Positions 22,233 to 30,262 of a stretch of DNA of 64,000 nucleotides are shown here, one piece after another. The position numbers were made by a program, and so were the translations under genes. The notes below the pieces were generated by a model. It worked only from the letters and a program-made list of their open reading frames with translations. It was not told the origin of the DNA and ran no database searches. Numbering within the stretch: the stretch's first letter is position 1; each line of letters opens with the position of its first letter. The DNA is from a virus, in the IMG/VR virus record IMGVR_UViG_3300009151_000041, positions 39,144 to 103,143 of that record, one strand, 5' to 3'.

Positions 22233-22460
22233 ATGAGCAAAACACCTTACGAGATCCGTCTTGAACTTCTTACCTTGGCCAAGGAAATCCTCCAGGCGCC
22301 AATTTACGAAAAACGCAGTGAACTGACCAATGAATATCATTCCAAGTTGACCGACGCTAATCGTGGAAGCCTTTCGTTCCCAACCATGCCAGACTTTCCG
22401 TCCACAACGGATATTATCAACAAGGCAGAAGAACTCAAGAAGTTTGTAGACCAAGCATAA
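22233..22460 (+). CDS. Widespread small phage protein (TPYEIRLELL)
   Basis: 75 residues; AAGGAG 7 nt before the ATG. Opens TPYEIRLELLTLAKEILQAP and ends DIINKAEELKKFVDQA, a pattern common to hundreds of T4-like phages in my memory. Helical; function unknown. Followed at once by a bidirectional terminator. Confidence 0.7.
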   Translation: MSKTPYEIRLELLTLAKEILQAPIYEKRSELTNEYHSKLTDANRGSLSFPTMPDFPSTTDIINKAEELKKFVDQA

Positions 22461-22485
22461 AAAAAGCCCCGCAAGGGGCTTTTTA
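22460..22485. terminator. Bidirectional intrinsic terminator
   Basis: AAAAAGCCCC-GCAA-GGGGCTTTTT between convergent genes ending at 22460 and 22503. Confidence 0.92.
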
Positions 22486-22502
22486 GTTTGCGCTATCGGA
22501 GT

Positions 22503-22733
22503 TTACTTCTTGTTGAAGGACCAATAGATCACTGCCAATGCCACCAAACCAACCAAACCTTGAGAGCCAAGGGCACCCACGAATTTGATAAGACTTGCGG
22601 TCACATCGATTGCCAAGAACGGAACTGCGGCACCAAAAAGGATTTGCAGAATGACGCCAGCGGCAATCAACTTGATGCCGATATCAATAATACCGACCAA
22701 TAGGCCATTGGCCTTAGATAACACATTGTCCAT
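22503..22733 (-). CDS. Small two-TM membrane protein
   Basis: 76 residues, AAGGAG before ATG 22733. Two hydrophobic segments (about 12-38 and 50-70) and a short basic end (SFNKK). Typical small phage membrane protein, possibly holin-like. A TAAATA element precedes it, so late expression is plausible. Confidence 0.6.
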   Translation of the reverse strand: MDNVLSKANGLLVGIIDIGIKLIAAGVILQILFGAAVPFLAIDVTASLIKFVGALGSQGLVGLVALAVIYWSFNKK

Positions 22734-22777
22734 AAAATAGACTCCTTAAAAAAACAAGCCTAGGGCCTGCGGACAAA

Positions 22778-22785
22778 TATTTAAG
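22778..22785 (-). promoter_or_regulatory. TAAATA late-type element
   Basis: CTTAAATA on the minus strand, 45 nt upstream of ATG 22733, which has its own AAGGAG site. Confidence 0.45.
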
Positions 22786-22796
22786 GAAGCAAAAGG

Positions 22797-22823
22797 AAAC
22801 CCGCATATTTCAGCGGGCTTTTT
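22797..22823. terminator. Intrinsic terminator
   Basis: CCCGC/GCGGG stem with an 8-nt loop. T-rich on both strands; serves the minus-strand gene ending at 22838. Confidence 0.75.
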
Positions 22824-22837
22824 GGGTGGTTTGGCCA

Positions 22838-23188
22838 TTAACTGCGCAGTTCTTTCACATGCTTGCAGTCCCCACGGAATCGAAATCCTGAGCAGGTGCA
22901 AGACCAATCACCACGCACCTCATTCACTTGGTAGGTGTCGCCCTTGCTACCTTTCACCGTCCATGTACGGCCTTCGGGTTCGGGTGCAGACACTTGGGTT
23001 TTAAACTGCACAGGATTCACCACAAACTTGCGCCCACGCATGTCCATGCGGATGGGATTTCGAAACACCTTGATGGCTTCTGTGCCCCGGGCTCGGAAAG
23101 CATACATCTTGCTCTTGCCATCATCCAGCAGGTAGATGCCGTTGGGTACAGAGTCTTTCCAATCGGTTGTTTCAGCAAACCATTTCAT
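22838..23188 (-). CDS. SWIM-type zinc finger protein
   Basis: 116 residues. The C-terminus has the SWIM signature CxCx(n)CxH: SCTCSGFRFRGDCKHVKEL near residues 96-114. An N-terminal beta domain precedes it (WKDSVPNGIYLLDDGKSKMY). SWIM fingers bind DNA or proteins. It is likely a small nucleic-acid-binding accessory protein. ATGA-type overlap with the upstream gene. Confidence 0.75.
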   Translation of the reverse strand: MKWFAETTDWKDSVPNGIYLLDDGKSKMYAFRARGTEAIKVFRNPIRMDMRGRKFVVNPVQFKTQVSAPEPEGRTWTVKGSKGDTYQVNEVRGDWSCTCSGFRFRGDCKHVKELRS

Positions 23189-23496
23189 TCTTCTTCCAAT
23201 CCAAAATGACTCAAAATCTGATTGCGAACTTCGTAGTTGCCGTCAGCATATTGCTCACCAATGTCGGCACATTTCTGCACAATCAACTCGGCGAACTTTT
23301 CTACACTCTCAAGTATTTTTAACCCACCACGACCGTCATCCGATCCATTCCAATGTTGAGATTCTTCCCATAGTTGTTTAATTCGTTCGTTCATTCGGGG
23401 TTTGAGTTTGGGGGCATATGGTCCCCGACTACACACATGAGCCACATCAAAGTCTGGGTAGGTATCCGCACAATGCGGGCAGGTGATTTGTTTCAT
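23185..23496 (-). CDS. Conserved phage protein with N-terminal zinc knuckle
   Basis: 103 residues. CPHC followed by H and C within 18 residues suggests a zinc site. The second half (MNERIKQLWEESQHW then EKFAELIVQKCADIGEQ, ending ILSHFGLEEE) looks like a helical module repeated in many phage genomes. Role unknown. Confidence 0.62.
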   Translation of the reverse strand: MKQITCPHCADTYPDFDVAHVCSRGPYAPKLKPRMNERIKQLWEESQHWNGSDDGRGGLKILESVEKFAELIVQKCADIGEQYADGNYEVRNQILSHFGLEEE

Positions 23497-23609
23497 TTTG
23501 CCATGATCCTTGCTAAAACTTCACGGGCCTGGGAGAGGTCTCGGATGGGGAACTCCATGGGTTCCCAGGCAGTGTAGGGCTGTGTCCAGCGGATGGTGTA
23601 GAGTGTCAT
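23493..23609 (-). CDS. 38-aa conserved mini-protein
   Basis: ATG 23609; the stop overlaps the next start (ATGA). Sequence opens MTLYTIRWTQPYTAWEPMEF and ends AREVLARIMAK. It lies in a coupled run of five small genes, and I recall similar mini-proteins in other phages, which supports it despite its size. Confidence 0.55.
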   Translation of the reverse strand: MTLYTIRWTQPYTAWEPMEFPIRDLSQAREVLARIMAK

Positions 23610-23612
23610 GGT

Positions 23613-23756
23613 TTAGATTCCGGTATGAAACGGGTTGCGTTTGCGAAGATGAGCCAGTGCGGCCTCTTTGGTTTCAAACCTGCCACTGATGGGTGTTTGG
23701 TGTGCGCCGCGCACAATGAACCAACCTCCAAGTATACCATTGTAAACAACTTTCAT
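23613..23756 (-). CDS. 47-aa conserved mini-protein
   Basis: ATG 23756, 1 nt after the upstream stop. MKVVYNGILGGWFIVRGAHQ followed by TPISGRFETKEAALAHLRKR: two strands plus a helix, a likely small folded domain. Part of the 24033-22838 run. Confidence 0.58.
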   Translation of the reverse strand: MKVVYNGILGGWFIVRGAHQTPISGRFETKEAALAHLRKRNPFHTGI

Positions 23757-23757
23757 A

Positions 23758-24033
23758 TCACATGCTCCAGTAGGATTCTGACGAGGGCGAGCAGAAGTAA
23801 GGCGTGTTCACATCTTCCATGAACTTCTTGCCAGTCATGATGTTGGTGCGTTCTACCATAGGGGCTTGGTAGTGCTTGGTGTCCACAATGGTCAAGTCAT
23901 TCACTGACCAACCTGCCTTGCGGCAAAGACGGGTGCGGGTGGCACGAGCGGCACCAAAAGTTTTGTATGCACGGGTTCGGTGGGGACCGTCTGTAACGAT
24001 GAGTCCGGTACCTTTTGCGACTATGTAAAACAT
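23758..24033 (-). CDS. Early hypothetical protein
   Basis: 91 residues; AAAGGAG before ATG 24033. FYIVAKGTGLIVTDGPHRTR and YKTFGAARATRTRLCRKAGW give a beta-beta-alpha domain with a basic helix; similar proteins occur in T4-like phages. First gene of a six-gene early unit. Confidence 0.6.
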   Translation of the reverse strand: MFYIVAKGTGLIVTDGPHRTRAYKTFGAARATRTRLCRKAGWSVNDLTIVDTKHYQAPMVERTNIMTGKKFMEDVNTPYFCSPSSESYWSM

Positions 24034-24063
24034 TCTGGCTCCTTTGTTGCTGTCTATGTGTGT

Positions 24064-24092
24064 ATTATAGCAGTTTGGGAATTATTGGTCAA
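24064..24092 (-). promoter_or_regulatory. Early promoter of the TTGACC family
   Basis: TTGACC at 24087-24092, spacer AATAATTCCCAAACTGC, TATAAT at 24064-24069. Confidence 0.87.
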
Positions 24093-24101
24093 CCGAAAAA
24101 A

Positions 24102-24119
24102 CTAGTACTAAAGTATTAG
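24102..24119 (-). repeat. Stop-codon palindrome, copy 3
   Basis: CTAGTACT-AA-AGTATTAG, one mismatch between arms, covering the TAA of the SprT-like gene; followed on the minus strand by a T6 run, so it could act as an AT-rich terminator. Confidence 0.6.
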
Positions 24120-24514
24120 TCTATAGCCCTGCGAAACACAATTTCCTGCTGGGCAAAGGCCTGAAGTTCCCAGGGCTGTTGCAGGTATGGTGTTTTCTTT
24201 GAGTAGAATCGGCCCTGCCAAGTGCGGCCTCGGGGCGTGATTTTTAGCACACCCCGGGCCAACTGCCGTACATGCACCAGTTCGTGGGCCAGGGTAGAAC
24301 CCAGTGTATGCAGGTTCCGTGAGGGTTTAATCACCACAAGATAAGTGTCAATGCCCGGCATGGGCACAGTGGTTCCCATGTCCTTGAGCTCCGGGTCCAT
24401 CTTAACCATTAACAATTTTTTACTGTTAGTAAGTCCCAACTGACTTAACATGCTGGGCAAGATACTTTCAATAAACTTTTTGGTCTTGGGACCTGCTTCG
24501 ACATAAAATTCCAT
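24116..24514 (-). CDS. SprT-like zinc metalloprotease domain
   Basis: 132 residues. LGSTLAHELVHVRQLARG carries HExxH at residues 77-81, and WELQAFAQQE near residue 120 provides a plausible third Glu ligand. The size and helix layout fit the minimal SprT/Wss1-like zincins. Bacterial and eukaryotic relatives cleave DNA-protein crosslinks; a phage copy could clear proteins from DNA or process virion proteins. Monocistronic with its own early promoter. Confidence 0.72.
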   Translation of the reverse strand: MEFYVEAGPKTKKFIESILPSMLSQLGLTNSKKLLMVKMDPELKDMGTTVPMPGIDTYLVVIKPSRNLHTLGSTLAHELVHVRQLARGVLKITPRGRTWQGRFYSKKTPYLQQPWELQAFAQQEIVFRRAID

Positions 24515-24539
24515 AGGTGCCTTTGCGTTGTAAGTGCTG

Positions 24540-24568
24540 ATTGTAGCAGATTAAGATTTATTGGTCAA
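24540..24568 (-). promoter_or_regulatory. Early promoter of the TTGACC family
   Basis: TTGACC at 24563-24568, 17-nt spacer, TACAAT at 24540-24545. Confidence 0.8.
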
Positions 24569-24796
24569 TTACAACCAAAGTTTTACCACCAAGCCGGTGG
24601 TGTAAATCACTAATACTATGGCATTAACTGCTATCAAACTGGCTTCACGCCACATGATGCTGACTACAAGCCACAGCACCGTTCCAATGTTTAGCAAGAT
24701 TGGACCCAAAGGATAGATGTTGAGTGACGTACAAAGTGCCCCTGCACAGATTACTGTGGTGGCAGCCCACTTGATGTACCAATCTAATTTCTTCAT
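24569..24796 (-). CDS. Small membrane protein from a leaderless mRNA
   Basis: 75 residues with two to three hydrophobic segments (about 9-28, 30-47, 52-73). ATG 24796 lies 6 nt after TATAAT without a ribosome site. The gene's 3' end abuts the next promoter's -35. Role unknown. Confidence 0.62.
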   Translation of the reverse strand: MKKLDWYIKWAATTVICAGALCTSLNIYPLGPILLNIGTVLWLVVSIMWREASLIAVNAIVLVIYTTGLVVKLWL

Positions 24797-24802
24797 AGAC
24801 TA

Positions 24803-24831
24803 ATTATAACAGTTTGGGAATTATTGGTCAA
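24803..24831 (-). promoter_or_regulatory. Early promoter, TTGACC family, leaderless type
   Basis: TTGACC at 24826-24831, spacer AATAATTCCCAAACTGT, TATAAT at 24803-24808, 6 nt to the ATG. Same spacer as the leadered promoter at 24064. Confidence 0.88.
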
Positions 24832-24869
24832 CCAACCATTATCTATTAGTAGAAACCATTAGCACTAGT

Positions 24870-24877
24870 GGTAAATA
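24870..24877 (+). promoter_or_regulatory. TAAATA late-type element
   Basis: GGTAAATA, 17 nt before ATG 24895 with AAGGAG between. Confidence 0.6.
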
Positions 24878-24894
24878 CTGAGAAGGAGAAAACC

Positions 24895-25062
24895 ATGTCC
24901 GAACTAATGACAAAATTATTAGAACGCCTGGCCGAGATGTTTCCCGATTTGGGATACCAGTCCAAACTGGAAGCATATATTGCCAGCAGACGTCCAATGG
25001 ACGTATTTGATGTTGAACGATTCCAAAGAGAGTTCAGTCAAGAATTCAAAGGATTTTTATGA
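24895..25062 (+). CDS. 55-aa hypothetical protein (DUF3563-like)
   Basis: AGAAGGAG before the ATG. SKLEAYIASRRPMDVFDVER resembles the short helical DUF3563-type peptides frequent in Betaproteobacteria, where a Y/L-x-x-S/A-x-D-x-x-DxE pattern recurs. Similarity is modest. Coupled to the next gene (ATGA). Confidence 0.55.
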   Translation: MSELMTKLLERLAEMFPDLGYQSKLEAYIASRRPMDVFDVERFQREFSQEFKGFL

Positions 25063-25163
25063 TTGCTAAATTTTTTAATAGAGTATTTGAAATGCTGGTA
25101 GCGTGGGGCGACACTATTCATTCTTACAGAATGAGCAGAGCCAGCCGCACTTGGTACTATTGA
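25059..25163 (+). CDS. 34-aa Arg/aromatic mini-protein
   Basis: ATG 25059 overlaps the upstream stop. MIAKFFNRVFEMLVAWGDTI then HSYRMSRASRTWYY: amphipathic helix with an Arg/Tyr tail, loosely like DUF1127-type peptides. Its end overlaps the convergent gene by 7 nt. Confidence 0.5.
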   Translation: MIAKFFNRVFEMLVAWGDTIHSYRMSRASRTWYY

Positions 25164-25405
25164 GGTGTTAACAACCATCCTTGGCCCGACACTCGGTGAT
25201 ACCACCGATAAAATGGTTCAGGTATGGTTAGTTTTCCGTCAACTGCTAGATACTGGTATTTGGGAAGTATTTCCTCACCATCCACAGTAACAGTATTGTT
25301 GGCGTTAAATTCCAATGGCATAGCCCAGCCAACTGAATAAGTTGTATTGTTTATTGAAACTGCTAGATGCAGTTCAGTAGCCAGCAGATCTGAAAAGTTC
25401 TTCAT
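25157..25405 (-). CDS. Small protein paired with radical SAM gene
   Basis: 82 residues overlapping the radical SAM gene by 32 nt. Beta-rich; VTVDGEEILPKYQYLAVDGK and FYRWYHRVSGQGWLLTPQ look conserved. Its position suggests a substrate or partner of the radical SAM enzyme, but no leader or RiPP motif is evident. Confidence 0.6.
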   Translation of the reverse strand: MKNFSDLLATELHLAVSINNTTYSVGWAMPLEFNANNTVTVDGEEILPKYQYLAVDGKLTIPEPFYRWYHRVSGQGWLLTPQ

Positions 25406-26645
25406 ATTCAGGTAGGTGAGTCAAAATTGAGTTGCCACGGCTGGTTTCGAGCTGTTTCAAAAACACCATCAATTCAGGTAGCCGATCACTTTCGTCTGGC
25501 ATATTTTCCAAATAGTTCACATAGCTTTGCAGGTCTTGATGATTTTGTAGCTGTAAAACATTAGGATCTCGAATGTTAATAACAGTATCTCCTGATACTG
25601 GATGTTGGTCTAGCCAGGTGCGCATGCGAGAAATAATTGCTGATCGATAACTTAACGGCAACACAGATGGACGCATGACTGCTGGCTCAGCTAAAAAATT
25701 ACAACTCTCTACACAGATTCCACGATTCCAAGCATAGTCATAGATTGACAACAAACTGCCTACAGTGAACAAGGTGGGAGTGGTTCTTAACTGCAATAAC
25801 CACCCCTGTTGACCAGCTAATTCTTGCCAACGATCAAGATTCTCTAACACCACAGGCAACTTACTGGGCCAACGCACATAGTCATTAACAATTTCAAATG
25901 ATTCCACACTCATACCAAGATTTACGCCGTGGAACTGTTTCAACAAGTCTACTACACCAGTATCCCACACAGTTAGGTTGGTAGTAAATCCAATGGTGGC
26001 TGTGCGATTCAAGCCGGCTTGGATTAGAGCTCGAAGTATGGTTTTGAATGCAGGAGTGATTACAGTTTCACCACCAATGAAATGCAGATATTGAATGTGT
26101 AAACTTTGTGTTAAGGTATCTACAAACCGATCAATCAGGACAGGATCATCAGTCCAGTTGGCGGGCGGTAAATCCTGAGTGAATCCTATGCGTTGCCATT
26201 CTGCAGCCAATCTTGAACTGCTGTGCGGATCACAAAACACACAAGCAGAATTGCAGTAGTTGCCAAGATCAATTTGCCAGTCCTGTGGCAGTTGATCAAA
26301 GTGATCTGCCACAAAGGTGTCCCGCCAAGGTGAACTAACCAAAGTCTTTTCAAACTGTTCAAGCCGAACACCCACCTTGAGCAGTTGTTTTTGACGCCCA
26401 CTGACCTTGAGATTCTGCTCCATCACAGCACATTCACCACATCCTGCAGGCTGTTCCCCGGCCAATAACTGTTGGCGTATGGGTGTCATGTGCTGTTGAA
26501 AAAACTCCTGCGGTGATACTGATTGAATATGTGCTGTTTGAGTGCGTTGGCTCTTGTCAGCCCAGCGGCAGTATTCATAGTGCCCGGCATTGTTGATTCG
26601 CATGTGGAACCAAGGGCTGGAACAGAAGTTTTGTTTAAGTGTCAC
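25374..26645 (-). CDS. Radical SAM protein with N-terminal Cys region
   Basis: 423 residues. C131, C135 and C138 (CNSACVFC) bind the SAM [4Fe-4S] cluster; IGGE near residue 190 is the SAM motif. N-terminal [20 protein letters not shown] and [11 protein letters not shown] supply extra cysteines, as in twitch/SPASM-like proteins where such a segment binds an auxiliary cluster. Homologues are frequent in aquatic viruses with unknown substrates. Overlaps clpP by 11 nt, so it is translated from the clpP transcript. Confidence 0.85.
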   Translation of the reverse strand: MTLKQNFCSSPWFHMRINNAGHYEYCRWADKSQRTQTAHIQSVSPQEFFQQHMTPIRQQLLAGEQPAGCGECAVMEQNLKVSGRQKQLLKVGVRLEQFEKTLVSSPWRDTFVADHFDQLPQDWQIDLGNYCNSACVFCDPHSSSRLAAEWQRIGFTQDLPPANWTDDPVLIDRFVDTLTQSLHIQYLHFIGGETVITPAFKTILRALIQAGLNRTATIGFTTNLTVWDTGVVDLLKQFHGVNLGMSVESFEIVNDYVRWPSKLPVVLENLDRWQELAGQQGWLLQLRTTPTLFTVGSLLSIYDYAWNRGICVESCNFLAEPAVMRPSVLPLSYRSAIISRMRTWLDQHPVSGDTVINIRDPNVLQLQNHQDLQSYVNYLENMPDESDRLPELMVFLKQLETSRGNSILTHLPEYEELFRSAGY

Positions 26646-27225
26646 GAGTGGTTAGAATTTTGTCAGCAAGACCATATTCAACTGCTTCACCGGCAGTCAT
26701 GAAAAAGTCTCGTTCCATGTCTGCTCGCAGTTGCGTGTGGGTCTTGCCAGTGTGTTTTACATATATATCTGTCAACACCGTTTTCCAACGCAATAGTTCC
26801 TTTGCTTGAATTTCTACATCTGTTGCCTGACCTGATGCACCGCCCAAGGGCTGATGAATCATGTGTCGAGCATTGGGCAGAATGTAGCGTTGTCCTTTGG
26901 CACCTGCTGTGGCCAACAGCGAGCCCATGCTGGCAGCCTGTCCCATCACAATGGTGTGGATTGCAGGCTTGATAAAGTTCATGGTATCATAGATAGCCAT
27001 GCCTGCTGTGACACTTCCGCCTGGTGAATTGATGTACAAGCTGATGGCTTTTTCAGGATTGTCACTTTCCAAAAACAACAACTGCGCACAGATTAAACTG
27101 GCACTATGTTGTGAAACTTCGCCATCCAACATGATCACACGATCTTTTAATAAACGGCTGTAAAGGTCGTAACTGCGTTCGCCTCGGGAAGTGTGTTCAA
27201 TAACAATGGGCACTAGATTTGACAT
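26635..27225 (-). CDS. clpP: ATP-dependent Clp protease proteolytic subunit
   Basis: 196 residues. Catalytic triad S99 (GQAASMGS), H124 (HMIHQPLGG) and D173 (MERDFFM), with [15 protein letters not shown] as the oxyanion and substrate-binding strand. Full family length, so it can form the tetradecamer. AGGAG lies 6 nt before the ATG at 27225. It would pair with ClpX encoded at 46195-47430, which retains an IGF docking loop. Divergent from the 562-aa gene. Confidence 0.95.
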   Translation of the reverse strand: MSNLVPIVIEHTSRGERSYDLYSRLLKDRVIMLDGEVSQHSASLICAQLLFLESDNPEKAISLYINSPGGSVTAGMAIYDTMNFIKPAIHTIVMGQAASMGSLLATAGAKGQRYILPNARHMIHQPLGGASGQATDVEIQAKELLRWKTVLTDIYVKHTGKTHTQLRADMERDFFMTAGEAVEYGLADKILTTRDT

Positions 27226-27248
27226 TGGGTCTCCTGGTTGATTGCATA

Positions 27249-27277
27249 AGTATAGCATATTCTTACGGAAAAAGCAA
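27249..27277 (-). promoter_or_regulatory. Promoter of clpP
   Basis: TTGCTT at 27272-27277, 17-nt spacer, TATACT at 27249-27254; leader of about 24 nt. Confidence 0.7.
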
Positions 27278-28965
27278 TGCGTGATCTACTCAATATACTC
27301 GACAACATACTATCAGAATCAGCAGGTGGTATGGCCAAAAGATGGCTAGAGAGTCAACAAAAACCTATATATTTTCTTGATGCACAAGGAAATAGATACA
27401 CCATTGACAATCTTTTGATATTCCCTGATCAAGTTCCGTCTGCGCCAGTTGCAGAACTAGGTGCTGAACTGGAAACTGCAATTGCATCATTGGGCCTAAC
27501 AAAAGGAAATATACATTTTTTAAACCGCATGCCAGCAAAACAAGGCGCTGGTATGTTGATCATAATGAAAGATCAAAATGGTATGTTATTTCCATATTTT
27601 AAATTTTTTAGCAAGCGTGATATGGGCAACCTGGGCATGCATTGGACTCCTACAGAGTTTGAAAAAGAAACTGGCCTGGCATGGGAACAGACTCGTGTTA
27701 CAGGCACAGGCAAAAATCGACAAGCAGAAGTTATCAGTAGGATTGAGCTAAAGCCAAAGTTTGCTGTTCCTACCAACACAAATATGAGCATTGCCAGTGT
27801 GCCAGCTCAGTCTAGTCAGATGTTAGCTGCCAACGACAAAGTGGGTTTAGAACTTGCGCAAAAACTACAGACATTATTAGACAACACACTGGCTGGCAGT
27901 TTAGAACCTGTACCCGGGTTGGCGCAGTATGAAAGAGATATACGAGTAGACTACGGCGAAGTGGCTGCTCCGTTGGGATTAGTAGCAGGGAAACATGTGG
28001 GCGGCAGTTATGCCAAGGTAGATAGCGAACTGTTGGGTCCACTAGGAGTGAGTTGGAGCACAGCTACAACTGTGTTTTATCCTGAAGCAGGAAATGAACC
28101 TTTGTATGACAGTCAAATTATGTGGCCCAACGGTGAAAAACTGCGGATTAGTAACAAGGCTGAAGGCAAGGGCGGAGCTGCCAGCACCACTTCCATATTA
28201 GAAATCATAGACAAATATCCGGAACGATTTACAGACAAAGATAAAGCCATGCTGGAACCTGGCGGCAAGTATGGAGATTTTATCACTGCATTAAGAACCA
28301 TTAGTAGGGCAAAAGGATACGAAGGACCTGTGCGCCTGGCACAACAATTTGGTTACATTGATTCTGCAGATGCAGCTAGTGCTTTGGAAAATCTACAACA
28401 AAAGACCAATGATCCACGGGCACTAACTCCTCGATTGCAAGAAATCATAAATGACCCGACTATTTTTGCAGCTCGAACAGACAAGCCTGACTACAAGGTC
28501 TGCTATCATGTGATAGCCAGCTTGGCTAGACTTGTGATCAAGCACTTGAATGACGACATTGGGTTGACCACAGAATTTTTTAAGTTTATGTTGAGTCGTG
28601 CTAACTTGGTGCAGGTAAATCAATTCACAGAAAGAAAAGGTGATGGTGTAGCATTTAGTAAATTTGATGTGATATGGCCACCAACCTTTACTGGAAAAAT
28701 TAAATTTAGTGCCAGTGATTTTCAAAGCAACAAAAAATCCAGTGGAAAGCTGGCATTTAGTGTGGGCAACGAAAGAGGTAAGAAAACTGACGACAATGCT
28801 GAAACTCAAGAACCCGATTCAGGGGTGGCAGCAAGAACTTCAACAGCTGATTTGGATGCTGAAACTGATCGCCAACGACTGAAAGGTCCCGGAGCTCGTG
28901 CGGCAAAAACCCAAGCCGAACCCAAAACTGACGTAACCACCTTGGGCAGAGAACGCAGAAAATAA
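27277..28965 (+). CDS. Large phage protein of unknown function
   Basis: 562 residues, no signal peptide. The N-terminus [20 protein letters not shown] resembles the start of several proteins of T4-like phages (an ILSE-type peptide), perhaps a targeting or capsid-related segment. The middle contains [18 protein letters not shown], a Lys/Gly-rich loop reminiscent of restriction-like nucleases, but a PD-(D/E)xK core cannot be confirmed. The C-terminal 80 residues are polar and probably disordered. Stands alone on the plus strand. Confidence 0.65.
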   Translation: MRDLLNILDNILSESAGGMAKRWLESQQKPIYFLDAQGNRYTIDNLLIFPDQVPSAPVAELGAELETAIASLGLTKGNIHFLNRMPAKQGAGMLIIMKDQNGMLFPYFKFFSKRDMGNLGMHWTPTEFEKETGLAWEQTRVTGTGKNRQAEVISRIELKPKFAVPTNTNMSIASVPAQSSQMLAANDKVGLELAQKLQTLLDNTLAGSLEPVPGLAQYERDIRVDYGEVAAPLGLVAGKHVGGSYAKVDSELLGPLGVSWSTATTVFYPEAGNEPLYDSQIMWPNGEKLRISNKAEGKGGAASTTSILEIIDKYPERFTDKDKAMLEPGGKYGDFITALRTISRAKGYEGPVRLAQQFGYIDSADAASALENLQQKTNDPRALTPRLQEIINDPTIFAARTDKPDYKVCYHVIASLARLVIKHLNDDIGLTTEFFKFMLSRANLVQVNQFTERKGDGVAFSKFDVIWPPTFTGKIKFSASDFQSNKKSSGKLAFSVGNERGKKTDDNAETQEPDSGVAARTSTADLDAETDRQRLKGPGARAAKTQAEPKTDVTTLGRERRK

Positions 28966-28966
28966 T

Positions 28967-29545
28967 TTAAGTTTTGGTCACTGCCGACACATGATCGCAG
29001 ATGCCCAGGGCCAAGGCTTCTTCGGCGCTGAGCCAAATGTCTTGTGGTGGTAATAGATGCTTGCGTATCTGTTCTGGATCCAGGCCAGTGCAGGCTTGAT
29101 AGTGTGCGACCATTCGAGCCTGTGTGAGTTCAAACTCTCGCATGGTAGCAAATAACTCATGTGCCTTGCCTTCACTGCTCCATGAAAATTGATGACTCAA
29201 GATTGATGTGCTAGGTGTGAGAACTCTGCGACCCCGATTGCCAGCAATGAATATCAACAGGCCGGCACTGGCGATCACACCCAGCCCCACAGTCTTTACA
29301 GGAATAGTGCTACTATGCATGACATCAATCAAGGCAAAGGCAGCACCCATGTCGCCACCTTCTGAGCACACCATCAACAGCAGTTCTTTTTTCTTTTTCT
29401 TGGCCACATGATTTTCATGTAGGATCCATTCTATAATGGGCTTGATGTTTTCGTCATTCACCTCTCCCATAAAAACATACATTCCTGCGTCAGCCAAGGC
29501 CTGGCTGTGTGTTTGCTCAAGTTGAAGAGAGTTATCTGTGGGCAT
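28967..29545 (-). CDS. ClpP-like serine protease, second copy
   Basis: 192 residues. Candidate triad S93 (GVIASAGLLI), H118 (ILSHQFSW) and D169 (PPQDIWLS), in the right order and spacing for ClpP, but the flanking sequence diverges strongly from the 26635 gene (an insert-like KKKKK at 49-53; SEGGDMGAAFALID in place of SPGG). It may form mixed rings with ClpP, or act as a prohead or signal-peptide-peptidase-like protease. Preceded by a perfect TATAAATA late box. Confidence 0.82.
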   Translation of the reverse strand: MPTDNSLQLEQTHSQALADAGMYVFMGEVNDENIKPIIEWILHENHVAKKKKKELLLMVCSEGGDMGAAFALIDVMHSSTIPVKTVGLGVIASAGLLIFIAGNRGRRVLTPSTSILSHQFSWSSEGKAHELFATMREFELTQARMVAHYQACTGLDPEQIRKHLLPPQDIWLSAEEALALGICDHVSAVTKT

Positions 29546-29559
29546 GATTTGGATATAGG

Positions 29560-29583
29560 AAAAGGCAGCCGTAGCTGCCTTTT
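29560..29583. terminator. Terminator-like hairpin upstream of the ClpP-like gene
   Basis: AAAAGGCAGC-4 nt-GCTGCCTTTT, 10-bp arms. On the minus strand it terminates the lipoprotein gene ending at 29597, yet lies between the late box at 29583 and the ClpP-like ATG, so it may also form the 5' end of that late mRNA. Confidence 0.8.
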
Positions 29584-29590
29584 ATTTATA
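29583..29590 (-). promoter_or_regulatory. Perfect T4-type late promoter box
   Basis: TATAAATA on the minus strand, 37 nt upstream of the ClpP-like ATG. Confidence 0.72.
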
Positions 29591-29596
29591 CGCCGT

Positions 29597-30205
29597 TTAT
29601 TCAGGCTTGCGATCTGCGGCATCCATTTCACGGAATACCTGATCACCGCGCACAACTGCACGATCTTGCAGTTTTAACCGATCTTTGCGTTGTTGCAACT
29701 GGTTGGCATCACCTGTGGGCAGTGCAACCAACACATAACTACGGAATCGCCCGCCTTCGCTGATGCGTTTGACTTCTTTGGTTTCTGCTCCGGTAATATC
29801 CACTGCCGGGCACATGCTCTTGATGGCCAATTCGCTAGTTTCAAGGCTGGCGCTACCAGTATCTTGCATGAAGATCTTGGCTTGCTGGCTCACACGTCCA
29901 CCGGCTGCAATACAAATTTTGCCGTAAGCAAACATCTTGGCCTTGTAGTCTGCCATGCTCATGTCATTGCTGACACCGGTGCCATTGGCATACACAGCAT
30001 TGTCGCTCACAGGCAGTTTGGTCATCCAAGCAGGTGCCTGTTCAATACTGCGGTTAACTTGGGCATCTCTGCGATCTTGTGCTTGAATAGCACGAGCATC
30101 ATAAGTTTCACGCTCAATCACAGGCACAGTAGCTACTGGCTCTTTGGTAGAACTACAGGCCGACATCACAGCCACAATGGGCAATATAACAAAAAGTTTT
30201 TTCAT
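29597..30205 (-). CDS. Lipoprotein, LPP20-like
   Basis: 202 residues with a lipoprotein signal (VMSAC, lipidated C17). The mature protein contains PAWMTKLPVSDNAVYANGTG and a helical domain with MADYKAKMFAYGKICIAAGG, a pattern of LPP20/outer-membrane-associated lipoproteins. It presumably sits in the periplasmic or outer leaflet. Might be a superinfection-exclusion factor. Own promoter at 30234-30262. Confidence 0.72.
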   Translation of the reverse strand: MKKLFVILPIVAVMSACSSTKEPVATVPVIERETYDARAIQAQDRRDAQVNRSIEQAPAWMTKLPVSDNAVYANGTGVSNDMSMADYKAKMFAYGKICIAAGGRVSQQAKIFMQDTGSASLETSELAIKSMCPAVDITGAETKEVKRISEGGRFRSYVLVALPTGDANQLQQRKDRLKLQDRAVVRGDQVFREMDAADRKPE

Positions 30206-30233
30206 ACAAACCTCACACAGTTAAGATAATACA

Positions 30234-30262
30234 AGTTTAACACAAAAACAAATATTGGTCAA
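30234..30262 (-). promoter_or_regulatory. Early promoter of the TTGACC family
   Basis: TTGACC at 30257-30262, 17-nt spacer, TAAACT at 30234-30239; weaker -10. Confidence 0.7.
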
